Below are positions 1 to 7,908 of a stretch of DNA of 32,662 bases, piece by piece. A program made the translations under genes and the position numbers. The notes below the pieces were generated by a model. It was not told where the DNA came from and did no database searches. It saw only the letters and a list, made by a program, of their open reading frames with translations. Origin of the DNA: Acidobacteriota bacterium (GTDB taxonomy: Bacteria > Acidobacteriota > UBA6911); the NCBI GenBank assembly GCA_031271905.1, contig JAISUT010000067.1, positions 1-32,662 of the forward strand, written 5' to 3'. Each line of letters starts with the position of its first letter. The first letter of the stretch is position 1.

Positions 1-2
1 GC

Positions 3-482
3 GACTACCAGGGCGCGGCGGCGGCGTTCGAGTCCGAGGGGACGTACTACGGGATGCACCTCGGGGCGGGCTACGTGGCGCGCCTGACGGGGCGGGCGAC
101 GCTCGACCTGTACGGCAAGTACCTCCTGACGCGGCGGGAGGGGGACGAGGTGGCCCTCTCGACGGGCGAGACGGTGCGCTTCGCCGAGGCGACATCGGTG
201 CGCGCGCGGTCCGGCGGGCGGCTCAACTACCTGATGGAGGGCGGTCTGAGCCCGTACCTGGGCGCGGCGTGGGAACGCGAGTTCGACGGGGAGGTCGCCG
301 CGTTCATCGAGGGCTTCGACCTCGGGCGGCCGACGCTGGCGGGCGACAGCGGCATGTACGAGGCGGGGGTCACCTTCGGCGCGGCGGGCGACAAGAGGTT
401 CTCGCTCGACCTCGGGGTGCAGGGCTACTCGGGGCGCCGCGTCGGCATAACGGGCAGCGCCCGCCTGAACGTCAACTTCTAG
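3..482 (+). CDS. Autotransporter beta-barrel domain, C-terminal end (5' truncated)
   Basis: The frame is open from the first bases of the window, so only the last ~160 residues of a larger protein are present. The sequence alternates short hydrophobic/aromatic strands with glycine-rich turns (GMHLGAGYVARLTG, LDLYGKYLLTRREG, LSPYLGAAWEREF, MYEAGVTFGAAG, FSLDLGVQGYSGRR). It ends in ARLNVNF, with a terminal phenylalanine, as in outer-membrane barrels recognised by the BAM complex. This matches the last strands of type V autotransporter translocators. The passenger domain lies outside the window, so substrate and role cannot be stated. A strong GC hairpin follows the stop codon. A large non-autotransporter outer-membrane barrel is a possible alternative. 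Confidence 0.72.
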   Translation, partial: DYQGAAAAFESEGTYYGMHLGAGYVARLTGRATLDLYGKYLLTRREGDEVALSTGETVRFAEATSVRARSGGRLNYLMEGGLSPYLGAAWEREFDGEVAAFIEGFDLGRPTLAGDSGMYEAGVTFGAAGDKRFSLDLGVQGYSGRRVGITGSARLNVNF

Positions 483-497
483 GCGCCGGGCAAGCCG

Positions 498-519
498 GGG
501 GCGCGGCTCGCCGCGCCCC
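498..519. terminator. GC-rich hairpin between convergent genes
   Basis: A perfect 10-bp inverted repeat, GGGGCGCGGC / GCCGCGCCCC, has only 2 nt between its arms, so the real loop would be 4-6 nt. It starts 16 bases after the autotransporter stop and lies between two convergent genes. It is followed by TTCCCCC rather than a clean T run. It is likely a bidirectional or weak terminator. Confidence 0.5.
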
Positions 520-623
520 TTCCCCCATTCCTTCTCATACATCCGGCGACCGTGGACGATGGCGGGTGCCGGCAGCTCGCGGCTTCGCCCCGCACCCCGT
601 CATTGGCGCCATATCGACGCAGG

Positions 624-2939
624 TTAGCGGCGGTTGAACTTCGCCATCAGGTCTTGGACGGACGCCGGCTTCCTCTCCTGCTGCACGGGCCTGCCGCCGC
701 CGTTCGGGCGGGACGGGCGCGCGGACGCGCCCCGTTCGCCCTTGCCGGACTTGTCCCCCTTGTCGGGGCGGCCGGACTTGCCGGGCGACTTCATCGTCAG
801 GGAGATGCGCTTGAGCGCCTCGTTCACCTCCAGCACCCGCACCTTCACGATCTGCCCCACCTTCACCACCTTGCGCGGGTCGTCCACGAAGCGGTCGGCA
901 AGCTGCGAGACGTGCACCAGCCCGTCCTGGTGGACGCCGACATCGACGAAGGCGCCGAAGTTGGCGACGTTGGTCACCACCCCCTCCAGCTCCATGCCGA
1001 CCAAGAGGTCCTTGATCTCCTTCACCTCGTCGCTGAAGGTCGCGTAGCGGAACTCGGCGCGCGGGTCGCGCCCCGGCTTCTCCAGCTCGCCGAGGATGTC
1101 GCGCAACGTCGGCTCGCCGACCGTTTCGGTGACGTAGTCCTTGAGGTTGACCGCGCCGAACTTCGCCGGGTTCTCCGTCACCTTGTCGAGAGGGATGCCT
1201 AGGTCTGCCGCCATCTTCTCCACGACAGGGTAGCTTTCAGGATGCACGGCGGTGTTGTCCAAGGGGTTTTCCCCGTCGCGGATGCGCAGGAAGCCCGCCG
1301 ACTGCTCGAACGTCTTGGGGCCGAACTTGGGCACGTCGAGCAGTTGCTTGCGGTTGCGGAACGCGCCGTTCTCGTTGCGGTAGGCGACCACGTTTTTCGC
1401 CACCCCCGCCGAGACCCCCGCCACGAAGCTCAACAGCTCCTTCGATGCGAGGTTCAAATCCACGCCGACGTAGTTCACGCAGCTTTCCACCGTGTCGCCC
1501 AGCTTCTCCTTGAGCAGCTTCTGGTCCACGTCGTGCTGGTACTGCCCGACGCCTATCGACTTGGGCTCGATCTTCACCAGCTCCGCCAACGGGTCTTGCA
1601 GGCGCCGGGCGATGCTGACGGCGCCGCGCACCGTCAAATCGAGTTCGGGGAACTCCTCGATGGCGACCTCGCTGGCCGAATAGACCGAGGCCCCCGCCTC
1701 GCTCACCATCACCTTGACCGGCTTGGGCGCGCCGCCGTCGAGTTTGGCGAGGACGTCGCCGACGAACGCCTCCGTCTCGCGCCCCGCCGTGCCGTTGCCG
1801 ACCGCGACCAGCTCGATGCCGTGCTTCTGGATGAGCTGCCGCAGGCTCTCGGCCGCCTGCGCCCGCTCGCCGTCCGACTTGTGCGGCTGGACGGTCTTGT
1901 ATTCCAGGAGCTTCCCCGTCCTGTCCACGGCGGCGACCTTGCAGCCGGTGCGGAAGCCGGGGTCGATGCCCAGGGTCGGCTTCATCCCCGCCGGGCTGGA
2001 AAGCAGCAGCTCGCGCAGGTTCGCCTCGAAGGTGCGTATCGACTCGCGGTCGGCGGCCTGCTTCTTCTCGTAGCGGACCTCGCCGATGAGCGTGGTGCGC
2101 ATCAGCCGCTCGAAGGCGTCCTCCAGCATCGCCTCGTAGAACTCGCGGACGTTCGCGGCACCGGTGTGTATCTCCCGCTCGCGCAGGAAAGACGCGACCG
2201 CCGCCGGGTCGAACTCCACGGTGAAGGTCAGCACCCCCTCGGCCTCGCCGCGCCGGAGCGCCAGCATGTTGTGCGGCGCGATGTCCTTCACCTTGACCCT
2301 GTAGTCGCGGTACATCTCGAACTTGGTCGTGCCCTCGGGGTGGTCGTCCTTGACCTGCGAGGTGAAAACGCCCTCGTTCATGAAGTAGTCGCGCAAGTGC
2401 TGGCGCAGCTCCGCCTTCTCGGAGACCTCCTCGGCGAGGATGTCCGACGCCCCCGCCAATGCCGCCGCCGCGTCCGCGACCCCCTTCTCCTCCGAGACGA
2501 ACGCCGCCGCCTCCCCGTCGAGGTCCGCCGCCGCCGCGTCCGGCCGGTTCAGCTCTTTGATGCGGAGCGCCAGCGGCTCCAGCCCCTTCTCGCGCGCCAC
2601 GGTCGCGCGGGTGCGCTTCTTGGGCTTGTAGGGCAGGTACAGGTCCTCCAGCTCGGTCTTTTGCAGGCAGCCCTCGATCTTCGCCTTGAGCTCGTCGGTC
2701 AGCTTCCCCTGCTCCTCGATGGACTTGAGGATCGTCCCTTTGCGCTCCTCCAGCTCCGTCAGGTAGGTGTGCCGCTCCAGCAAGGCGCGCAGTTTGATTT
2801 CGTCCATCTCGCCGGTGAGCTCCTTGCGGTAGCGGGCGATGAAGGGGACCGTGCCCCCTTCGGCGAAAAGCTTGAGGGCGTTGCGCACCTGCGGGAGCCC
2901 TAGGGAGAGTTCTTGGGAGACGGTTTGCGTTATATCCAT
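624..2939 (-). CDS. tex: Tex family S1 RNA-binding protein / transcription accessory protein
   Basis: Tex is a cytoplasmic nucleic-acid-binding protein linked to transcription and RNA turnover. From the ATG at 2939 (MDITQTVSQELSLG) the product is 771 residues, close to the usual ~770-780. The order of parts is typical: an N-terminal helical Tex domain with FIARYRKELTGEMDE; a YqgF/RNase H-like domain from about residue 320 (LGIDPGFRTGCKVAAVD); a helix-hairpin-helix region (NRKQLLDVPKFGPKTFEQSAG); and an S1 domain at about residues 645-718 (GVVTNVANFGAFVDVGVHQDG). The last ~45 residues form a basic Gly/Arg/Lys/Pro-rich tail, a common variable extension. An in-frame ATG 73 codons upstream was rejected because the extra residues are unlike the family. 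The gene appears monocistronic. Confidence 0.95.
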   Translation of the reverse strand: MDITQTVSQELSLGLPQVRNALKLFAEGGTVPFIARYRKELTGEMDEIKLRALLERHTYLTELEERKGTILKSIEEQGKLTDELKAKIEGCLQKTELEDLYLPYKPKKRTRATVAREKGLEPLALRIKELNRPDAAAADLDGEAAAFVSEEKGVADAAAALAGASDILAEEVSEKAELRQHLRDYFMNEGVFTSQVKDDHPEGTTKFEMYRDYRVKVKDIAPHNMLALRRGEAEGVLTFTVEFDPAAVASFLREREIHTGAANVREFYEAMLEDAFERLMRTTLIGEVRYEKKQAADRESIRTFEANLRELLLSSPAGMKPTLGIDPGFRTGCKVAAVDRTGKLLEYKTVQPHKSDGERAQAAESLRQLIQKHGIELVAVGNGTAGRETEAFVGDVLAKLDGGAPKPVKVMVSEAGASVYSASEVAIEEFPELDLTVRGAVSIARRLQDPLAELVKIEPKSIGVGQYQHDVDQKLLKEKLGDTVESCVNYVGVDLNLASKELLSFVAGVSAGVAKNVVAYRNENGAFRNRKQLLDVPKFGPKTFEQSAGFLRIRDGENPLDNTAVHPESYPVVEKMAADLGIPLDKVTENPAKFGAVNLKDYVTETVGEPTLRDILGELEKPGRDPRAEFRYATFSDEVKEIKDLLVGMELEGVVTNVANFGAFVDVGVHQDGLVHVSQLADRFVDDPRKVVKVGQIVKVRVLEVNEALKRISLTMKSPGKSGRPDKGDKSGKGERGASARPSRPNGGGRPVQQERKPASVQDLMAKFNRR

Positions 2940-3392
2940 GGTCTTGGTTCCGGCGAAAACAGGTCGAAGGGCGCCTTTAAAAGCCCCGGATGCGGCGGCG
3001 CGCCTTGTCTGCGGGGGTTTGGGCAGGTGCCGTGAGTTAAGGGATAGCGGGACGGTCAGGCTGTCAGACTTCGTGGCATCGTAAACTTTCCTAAAGGCGC
3101 ATCGAAAACCCCGGACGCCGGGTTGGCGCTTCCTCCGCCCCCCCCCGACGCATGTCATCGTGCGCCGGCGTCGGCATCCTTGCGCGCTCCCCGCCTGCGG
3201 GCTTTTCGAGACGCCCCCCCTGCTCTATAGCTTCCGAGAGGGGGCTTCCCGCCCGATTTCGGAATCGGGGATAAGTTAGTCAAAAAACCCAGCCTTGGCA
3301 ACAAACAAATATGTAGGCGCTTCCACATCGCATTTTCAGCTTGAAAAACTCGCCTTGCGTGTTTCCGGGCGCTGTGCTTCAATGCCTGCGCG
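2940..3392. other. 453-bp intergenic region between divergent tex and squalene synthase genes
   Basis: No credible gene is seen here. Minus-strand reading frames across it are basic and low in complexity. It should hold promoters for both flanking genes, but I cannot point to a convincing -35/-10 pair. At 3252-3269 there is a 7-bp hairpin (CCCGATT, loop TCGG, AATCGGG). The following 100 bases are AT-richer than the surroundings, which fits a promoter region for the plus-strand gene. Confidence 0.4.
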
Positions 3393-4481
3393 ATGGGCGA
3401 AATGGGCGAGACGAGCGGCAATGCCGGCGCTCCCGGCAGGAAGGACACGACGGAAGCCATGGGGGGCGTCCACGCCCTGCTGCGGCGCGTGTCGCGCTCG
3501 TTCTACCTGACCTTGCGCGTCCTGCCGGGCGCCGTCAGGCCGCAACTGGGGCTGGCGTACCTCTTGGCGCGCGCCACGGACACGGTTGCGGACACCGACG
3601 CGGTGGCGGTCGCCAGGCGGCGGGAGGTCTTGGACGCATTCCGCCGGAGCATCCAGGGCGCGGCGCGGGGGGCGCCCCCGGCGCCGCCGGACTTTTCCGA
3701 ATTCCTGCGAACGCGCGGAGCGGGGCTCTCCGAGAAGGACGAGGCGGAGCTGGCGTTGCTGGAGGAATTCGGGACGCTGCTCGACGCCCTCGGAGGGTTC
3801 CCGGACGACGACCGCGAGGAGATCCGCGCTGTGCTGGAGACGATAACCCAAGGGCAGCAACTGGACTTGCAACGCTTCGGCTCGGGCGGGCCGCCGGCAG
3901 GCGCCCCGCCTGCGGCGCTGGCGACGGACGCGGAGTTGGACGATTACACCTACAAGGTGGCGGGTTGCGTGGGGGAGTTCTGGACGCGGCTTTGCCTGGC
4001 GCACGTCTTTCCGCAGATGGAGCGCGACCGGGATCGGCTGTTGGACGACGCGGTGCGCTTCGGCAAGGGGCTCCAACTCGTCAACATCCTGCGCGACTTG
4101 CCGGAGGATCTGCGGCGCGGACGTTGCTACATCCCGTCGCAGGCGCTTGCGGCGCATGGGCTCGCGCCGGGGGATCTGTTGCGCCGCGACGCCTCCGCGC
4201 GTTTCCGGCCGCTCTATCACGGGTACTTGGATTTGGCGGAGGGGCACCTGCGCGCCGGTTGGCGCTACACGGCCTCGCTCCCGCCCGGTTGCGTCCGCAT
4301 CCGGCTGGCGTGCGCGTGGCCGGTGCTGATAGGGGTGCGGACGCTGCGCCTTTTGCGCGACGGCGACGTGCTGGGCGGCGGGCGCGTGAAGATCGCCCGC
4401 GCGGACGTGCGCCGCCTGATCGCCAGGTCCGTGCTCCTGTACCCGAGCCGCAAGGCGTGGCGCCGCCTCTTCGACGCATAG
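3393..4481 (+). CDS. Squalene/phytoene synthase family protein (probable farnesyl-diphosphate farnesyltransferase)
   Basis: These enzymes condense two prenyl diphosphates head-to-head, giving squalene or phytoene for hopanoid, sterol or carotenoid synthesis. Both Mg-diphosphate-binding aspartate motifs are intact: DTVAD at residues 63-67 and DLPED at 235-239, within NILRDLPEDLRRGRCYIP. The N-terminal SRSFYLTLRVLP resembles the one-step squalene synthase (ERG9-like) branch more than the HpnC/HpnD pair. The product is 362 residues from the first ATG. That start has no clear ribosome binding site, whereas the ATG at 3459 (MGGVHALLRRVSRSF) lies 13 nt after AGGAAGGA, so a 340-residue product is quite possible. 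No squalene-hopene cyclase or other isoprenoid gene is near. The substrate (squalene or phytoene) is not decided by sequence alone. Confidence 0.88.
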   Translation: MGEMGETSGNAGAPGRKDTTEAMGGVHALLRRVSRSFYLTLRVLPGAVRPQLGLAYLLARATDTVADTDAVAVARRREVLDAFRRSIQGAARGAPPAPPDFSEFLRTRGAGLSEKDEAELALLEEFGTLLDALGGFPDDDREEIRAVLETITQGQQLDLQRFGSGGPPAGAPPAALATDAELDDYTYKVAGCVGEFWTRLCLAHVFPQMERDRDRLLDDAVRFGKGLQLVNILRDLPEDLRRGRCYIPSQALAAHGLAPGDLLRRDASARFRPLYHGYLDLAEGHLRAGWRYTASLPPGCVRIRLACAWPVLIGVRTLRLLRDGDVLGGGRVKIARADVRRLIARSVLLYPSRKAWRRLFDA

Positions 4482-4490
4482 GGTTTCTCG

Positions 4491-5363
4491 CTAGAGCCCG
4501 CGCAGGCGCTCCGGGCGCAAAAGGGCGGGGTCGCCCCGTTCGAGCACCGCGCGGATGCGGGCGAGCGCCTGTTCCTTCTCCTCCGGCATCCTGATGCGCA
4601 GCGGCAGGTAATTCGAGGCGTGATTCGATGCGAAGAAGCACTTGGTGAACTCGCACCCCGCGACGATGGCCTCCAGCTCCCGTATCAACCCGAACGGGCT
4701 CGGCAGCTCGAAACGCCCCGCGCGCATCTCCTCGTCCAAGGGCGTCCCCGGCACCACCATGAGCGAAAGCGCCCCCACGAAGTCGGGATCCATCGCCGTG
4801 AGCACCGCGCCCGTGTCCCGCGCGTGCTCCCGGCTCAACTCCACGCCGCCGACCCCCAGCAGCACCGTCAGCGACAGGAGGACGCCCGCCCCCTTGACGA
4901 GCCCCGCCGCCCGCACCATCTGCTCCGCCGTCGCGTTCTTGCGGATGCGCCGCAACACCTCCGCGTTGCCCGACTCCAGGCCGAGGTAGACGATGCCGAG
5001 GCCCAGCTTGCGCAACTCGCGCAACTCCGCCCCGTCTTTCTTCAGCACGTCGCTGGCGTTGGCATAGATGCCGACCCGCTCCAACCCTTGGATTTTCAGG
5101 CGCAGGTATCGCAAAGTCTCCACCAGGGCGTCGTGCGGCATCGCCAGCGCGTCGCCGTCCGCGAGGAACACCCGGGGGATGGGCGCGTACCGGGACGCCT
5201 CGTCGATGTCCTCCTTGATCTCCGCGAACGATTTCACGCGGAATGCCTTTTCCCGGAAGGAATGGCAGAAGGTGCATTTGTTGTAGGAGCAACCCGTCGC
5301 CACCTGGAGGATCAGGCTGTCGGCCTCGCTGGGGGGGCGGTAGATCATTCCTTCGTATTTCAT
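4491..5363 (-). CDS. Radical SAM protein with CX4CX2C cluster motif
   Basis: This is a 290-residue radical SAM enzyme of unknown reaction. The N-terminus MKYEGMIYRPPSEADS leads into VATGCSYNKCTFCHSF, giving cysteines 25, 30 and 33 as ligands of the 4Fe-4S cluster. The spacing is CX4CX2C, not the classic CX3CX2C. A TIM-barrel core follows, with LADGDAL, GIYANASDVL, GLGIVYLGLESGN and a GAGVLLSLTVLLGVGG strand. These resemble the Elp3/MiaB/NifB-type radical SAM core. There is no TRAM, B12-binding or SPASM domain, so the protein is the minimal catalytic core. The start is supported by CGGAGG five bases before the ATG. It is convergent with the squalene synthase gene (9 bp between stops) and divergent from the PAS/GGDEF gene. 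Annotation as a coproporphyrinogen oxidase would be wrong: HemN features are absent. Confidence 0.85.
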   Translation of the reverse strand: MKYEGMIYRPPSEADSLILQVATGCSYNKCTFCHSFREKAFRVKSFAEIKEDIDEASRYAPIPRVFLADGDALAMPHDALVETLRYLRLKIQGLERVGIYANASDVLKKDGAELRELRKLGLGIVYLGLESGNAEVLRRIRKNATAEQMVRAAGLVKGAGVLLSLTVLLGVGGVELSREHARDTGAVLTAMDPDFVGALSLMVVPGTPLDEEMRAGRFELPSPFGLIRELEAIVAGCEFTKCFFASNHASNYLPLRIRMPEEKEQALARIRAVLERGDPALLRPERLRGL

Positions 5364-5392
5364 GGCGGCCTCCGGGCAAGCTTGGAATAAAC

Positions 5393-5418
5393 CCGGGAAT
5401 ATCCATGAATAATCCCGG
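5393..5418. promoter_or_regulatory. Imperfect 26-bp palindrome, candidate operator
   Basis: A dyad centred on CATG (5404-5407) has outer arms CCGGGA / TCCCGG and matches its own reverse complement at 22 of 26 positions. It lies 30 bp upstream of the radical SAM start codon and 120 bp upstream of the PAS/GGDEF start codon. This is a typical position for an operator shared by divergent genes. No cognate regulator is visible in the window. Confidence 0.4.
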
Positions 5419-5424
5419 CTGTCG

Positions 5425-5440
5425 GTGTAAAATACTACAC
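5425..5440. promoter_or_regulatory. GTGTA-N6-TACAC dyad
   Basis: A second, shorter inverted repeat (GTGTA at 5425-5429, TACAC at 5436-5440) sits 6 bp from the 26-bp palindrome, in the AT-rich divergent promoter region. It could be a second binding site, or chance. Confidence 0.3.
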
Positions 5441-5537
5441 GGACTTGCCATCGATGGCGAGGTCTCCGTGCAAATATTGGAAATAAAGGGATTTATTCAT
5501 CCGCAAGATGCGGATGGCCAATAGACGGGTAGGCATC

Positions 5538-7886
5538 ATGAGCATCGGAGGGGATCTGAAGGGCGATCTCGCGCAAGAAATGGAATCCTTGCGCGAGGAG
5601 ATCGCGCAGTTGCAGAGCATGTTCCTGGATCCGCTCGCCGGCGTGCCGGCGATGGAGCGTTCGCCCTCCGTCTGGAGCGGGAAGGCGCTCTTGGCGGCGG
5701 ACATATTGGACGACTGCCCGCTCGGCATGGCGCTGATGGATCGGGAGCTTCGGATCGTCAAGGCGAACCGCATGTTCGGCCGCATGCTGGGATACGGCCC
5801 GGAGGAGGTCTGCGCCCTGCGGCTGCACAACCTGGCGCTGGAGCCCGACCTGTTCGCCCCCCTCGTCCAGCAAATCCTCGACGGCGTCTACCCGGCGGCG
5901 AAGGCCGAGGGGGAATGGTTGCACAAGGACGGCGAGTCGTTCTGCATCCAGTTCCTGGCGTCGGAGATGTCCGGCGAGCACCGGTCGCGGCGGTGCCTGA
6001 TCGTCCTCGAGGACATCCGCGAGCGCAAGGCTGCGGAACGCCACCTCCTGTCAGAGAAAAAATTGCTGGAATGGATCGTCAACAGCAGCCTGGACGGCGT
6101 CGCCGCCTTCGACCGCGACGGCTTCTTCACGCTCTGGAACCCCGCGATGGAGCGGATCTTCGGCATCGGCGCGCGGCAGGTGCTGGGGCGGCCCGTGTCG
6201 TTGGCGTGCCCTTTCTTCAAAACCCTCGGGGAGGATGTGAACTTCGACGCCGCGCTCAGGGGGAAGGCCGTCCTTTCAAAGAACAAGCGCTACGTGCCCG
6301 AGGGGGGGGGCGGGCCGATATGCTTCGACGGCTACTACGGGCCCGTCCACGACTCCCGCGCCCCGCGCGACGCCCGGGACGGCGGCGGCGTCGAGGACGA
6401 CAAACCCGTGGTCGGCGGTCTGGTCATCGTCCGCGACGCCTCCGGCAGGTCGGGGGAGCAGTCGCAGGACATCGACGCGGGACGGTACTTGGAGCTGTTT
6501 GAAAACGCCTCGGACATGATGTTCACCTGCGACTTGGACGGCAGGCTGACCTCGGTCAACAAGGCGGGGGAGCAGTTGCTCGGCTACCCCAGGGAAGAGG
6601 CGGTCGGGATGAAGTTCTCGCAACTCGTGGCGCCGCAACACCTGCAGGTCGCGCGCCGGATGACGGAGCAGCGGGCGCCCGACGCGACCTCGACGGTGCG
6701 GGAGCTGGAGCTGAGGCCCAAGGCGGGCGGGAAGGTCGTCGCCGAGGTGAGCAGCCGGCTGATCTTCCACGAAGGGCGGCCGCGCGGCCTCCAGGGCATC
6801 GTCCGGGACATCGGGGAACGCAAGGAGGTGGAATCGACCCTCGCCGCCGCCAATAGGAAATTGGAGGAGAGCGTGCGGGAGTTGGAGCAGCGCTCCCGCG
6901 AGTTGACGCTGCTCGGCGAGTTGGGCGACATCCTGTGCGCCTGCCTCGTCCCCGAGGAGATATACAACGTCGTCGCGCGCATCTCCAGCGAGCTCTTCCC
7001 CAGCCTGGGCGGGGCGCTTTTCGTGCTCGACCCGTCGCGCAACATCGTGGAGTCGGCGGCGGAGTGGGGGTGCGTCTCGTGCGTGGACTCCGTGTTCCCG
7101 CCGGACGACTGCTGGGCGTTGCGCCGGGGCAAGGTCCACTGGGTGGAGGACACCCGCGTCGGCCTGCTCTGCAAACACATCAAGGCGCAGGAGCCCAGGG
7201 GGTTCATGTGCGTGCCCATGATGGCGCAGAGCAACGCCGTGGGGGTGCTGCACCTGTCCTGCCCCATCGGCGACAAGACGCTGGTCTCCAGGCAGAGGCT
7301 GGTCTTGTCGATGGCGGAGCGCATCGCCACCGCCCTCTCCAACCTGCGGATGCACGAGGCCATGCGCACCCAGTCCATCCGCGACCCGCTCACGGGCTTC
7401 TTCAACCGCAATTTCATGGAGGAGGCCGCCGAGCTGGAGCTGCGCCGCGCGTCGCGGACGCAAAACCCGCTGAGCTTCATCATGCTGTCGCTGGACGCGC
7501 CCCGGCAGGGCGACGCGCTTCGGCAGGGTCACAAGGATTCGAGGCTGGACGACGCCGATTCCGCCGTGCGCATGATCGGCATGCTCTTGCAGGCCAACAT
7601 CCGCAAGGGGGACATCGCCTGCCGGTTCAGCGACGACACGTTCGTCGTGGTGTTGCCCCAGGCGCCGCGCGAGGTCGTCCTCCAGCGCGCGGAGGCGTTC
7701 TGCAAACTCATGCGCATGCCGGGGGCGGGGGACAAGGCGACGCCGGACGCCGGCATCTCGATCTCGGCGGGGGCTGCGATCTACCCGGAGCACGGGCAGA
7801 CCGTGGACACGTTGCTCCGGGCGGCGGAGGCCGCCGTGGGCCGGGCGGGGCAAAACGGGGGCAACCGCGTGATCGCCGCCGGGTGA
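5538..7886 (+). CDS. PAS-PAS-PAS-GAF protein with degenerate GGDEF domain
   Basis: This is a signal protein of ~782 residues, predicted cytoplasmic because no membrane segment is seen. In order: a short N-terminal coiled coil (about 5-35); PAS at about 57-160, ending DIRERK; PAS at about 176-300; PAS at about 317-430, ending RDIGERKE; a coiled linker; GAF at about 459-600; and a GGDEF-fold domain from RDPLTGFFNRNF (615) to the end. The active-site motif is SDDTF (698-702) instead of GG[DE]EF. The metal/substrate helix DxDxFKxxND is replaced by SLDAPRQGDALRQGH, so cyclase activity is very unlikely. The RxxD inhibitory-site motif survives as RKGD (689-692), five residues before SDDTF, so c-di-GMP could still bind. 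The ATG at 5538 follows GGGTAGG. A more upstream ATG at 5508 lies in a hairpin (5498-5516) and lacks a ribosome binding site. It is 22 bp from its paralogue. Confidence 0.88.
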   Translation: MSIGGDLKGDLAQEMESLREEIAQLQSMFLDPLAGVPAMERSPSVWSGKALLAADILDDCPLGMALMDRELRIVKANRMFGRMLGYGPEEVCALRLHNLALEPDLFAPLVQQILDGVYPAAKAEGEWLHKDGESFCIQFLASEMSGEHRSRRCLIVLEDIRERKAAERHLLSEKKLLEWIVNSSLDGVAAFDRDGFFTLWNPAMERIFGIGARQVLGRPVSLACPFFKTLGEDVNFDAALRGKAVLSKNKRYVPEGGGGPICFDGYYGPVHDSRAPRDARDGGGVEDDKPVVGGLVIVRDASGRSGEQSQDIDAGRYLELFENASDMMFTCDLDGRLTSVNKAGEQLLGYPREEAVGMKFSQLVAPQHLQVARRMTEQRAPDATSTVRELELRPKAGGKVVAEVSSRLIFHEGRPRGLQGIVRDIGERKEVESTLAAANRKLEESVRELEQRSRELTLLGELGDILCACLVPEEIYNVVARISSELFPSLGGALFVLDPSRNIVESAAEWGCVSCVDSVFPPDDCWALRRGKVHWVEDTRVGLLCKHIKAQEPRGFMCVPMMAQSNAVGVLHLSCPIGDKTLVSRQRLVLSMAERIATALSNLRMHEAMRTQSIRDPLTGFFNRNFMEEAAELELRRASRTQNPLSFIMLSLDAPRQGDALRQGHKDSRLDDADSAVRMIGMLLQANIRKGDIACRFSDDTFVVVLPQAPREVVLQRAEAFCKLMRMPGAGDKATPDAGISISAGAAIYPEHGQTVDTLLRAAEAAVGRAGQNGGNRVIAAG

Positions 7887-7908
7887 CCTGGCGCGAAGGT
7901 AGGGCTGC

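Noticed and set aside
1242-2903. Long open frame on the plus strand opposite tex (553 codons)
   Set aside because: It is an antisense artefact of the GC-rich codon pattern; composition is His/Arg/Leu/Val-rich with no domain, and the opposite strand encodes an unmistakable Tex protein.
3155-3460. Possible small minus-strand gene upstream of tex
   Set aside because: Low-complexity basic product, no family resemblance, and it overlaps the start of the squalene synthase gene.
5498-5537. c-di-GMP riboswitch in front of the PAS/GGDEF gene
   Set aside because: Only a simple 8-bp hairpin (5498-5516) is present; the GEMM core and tetraloop receptor are not seen.
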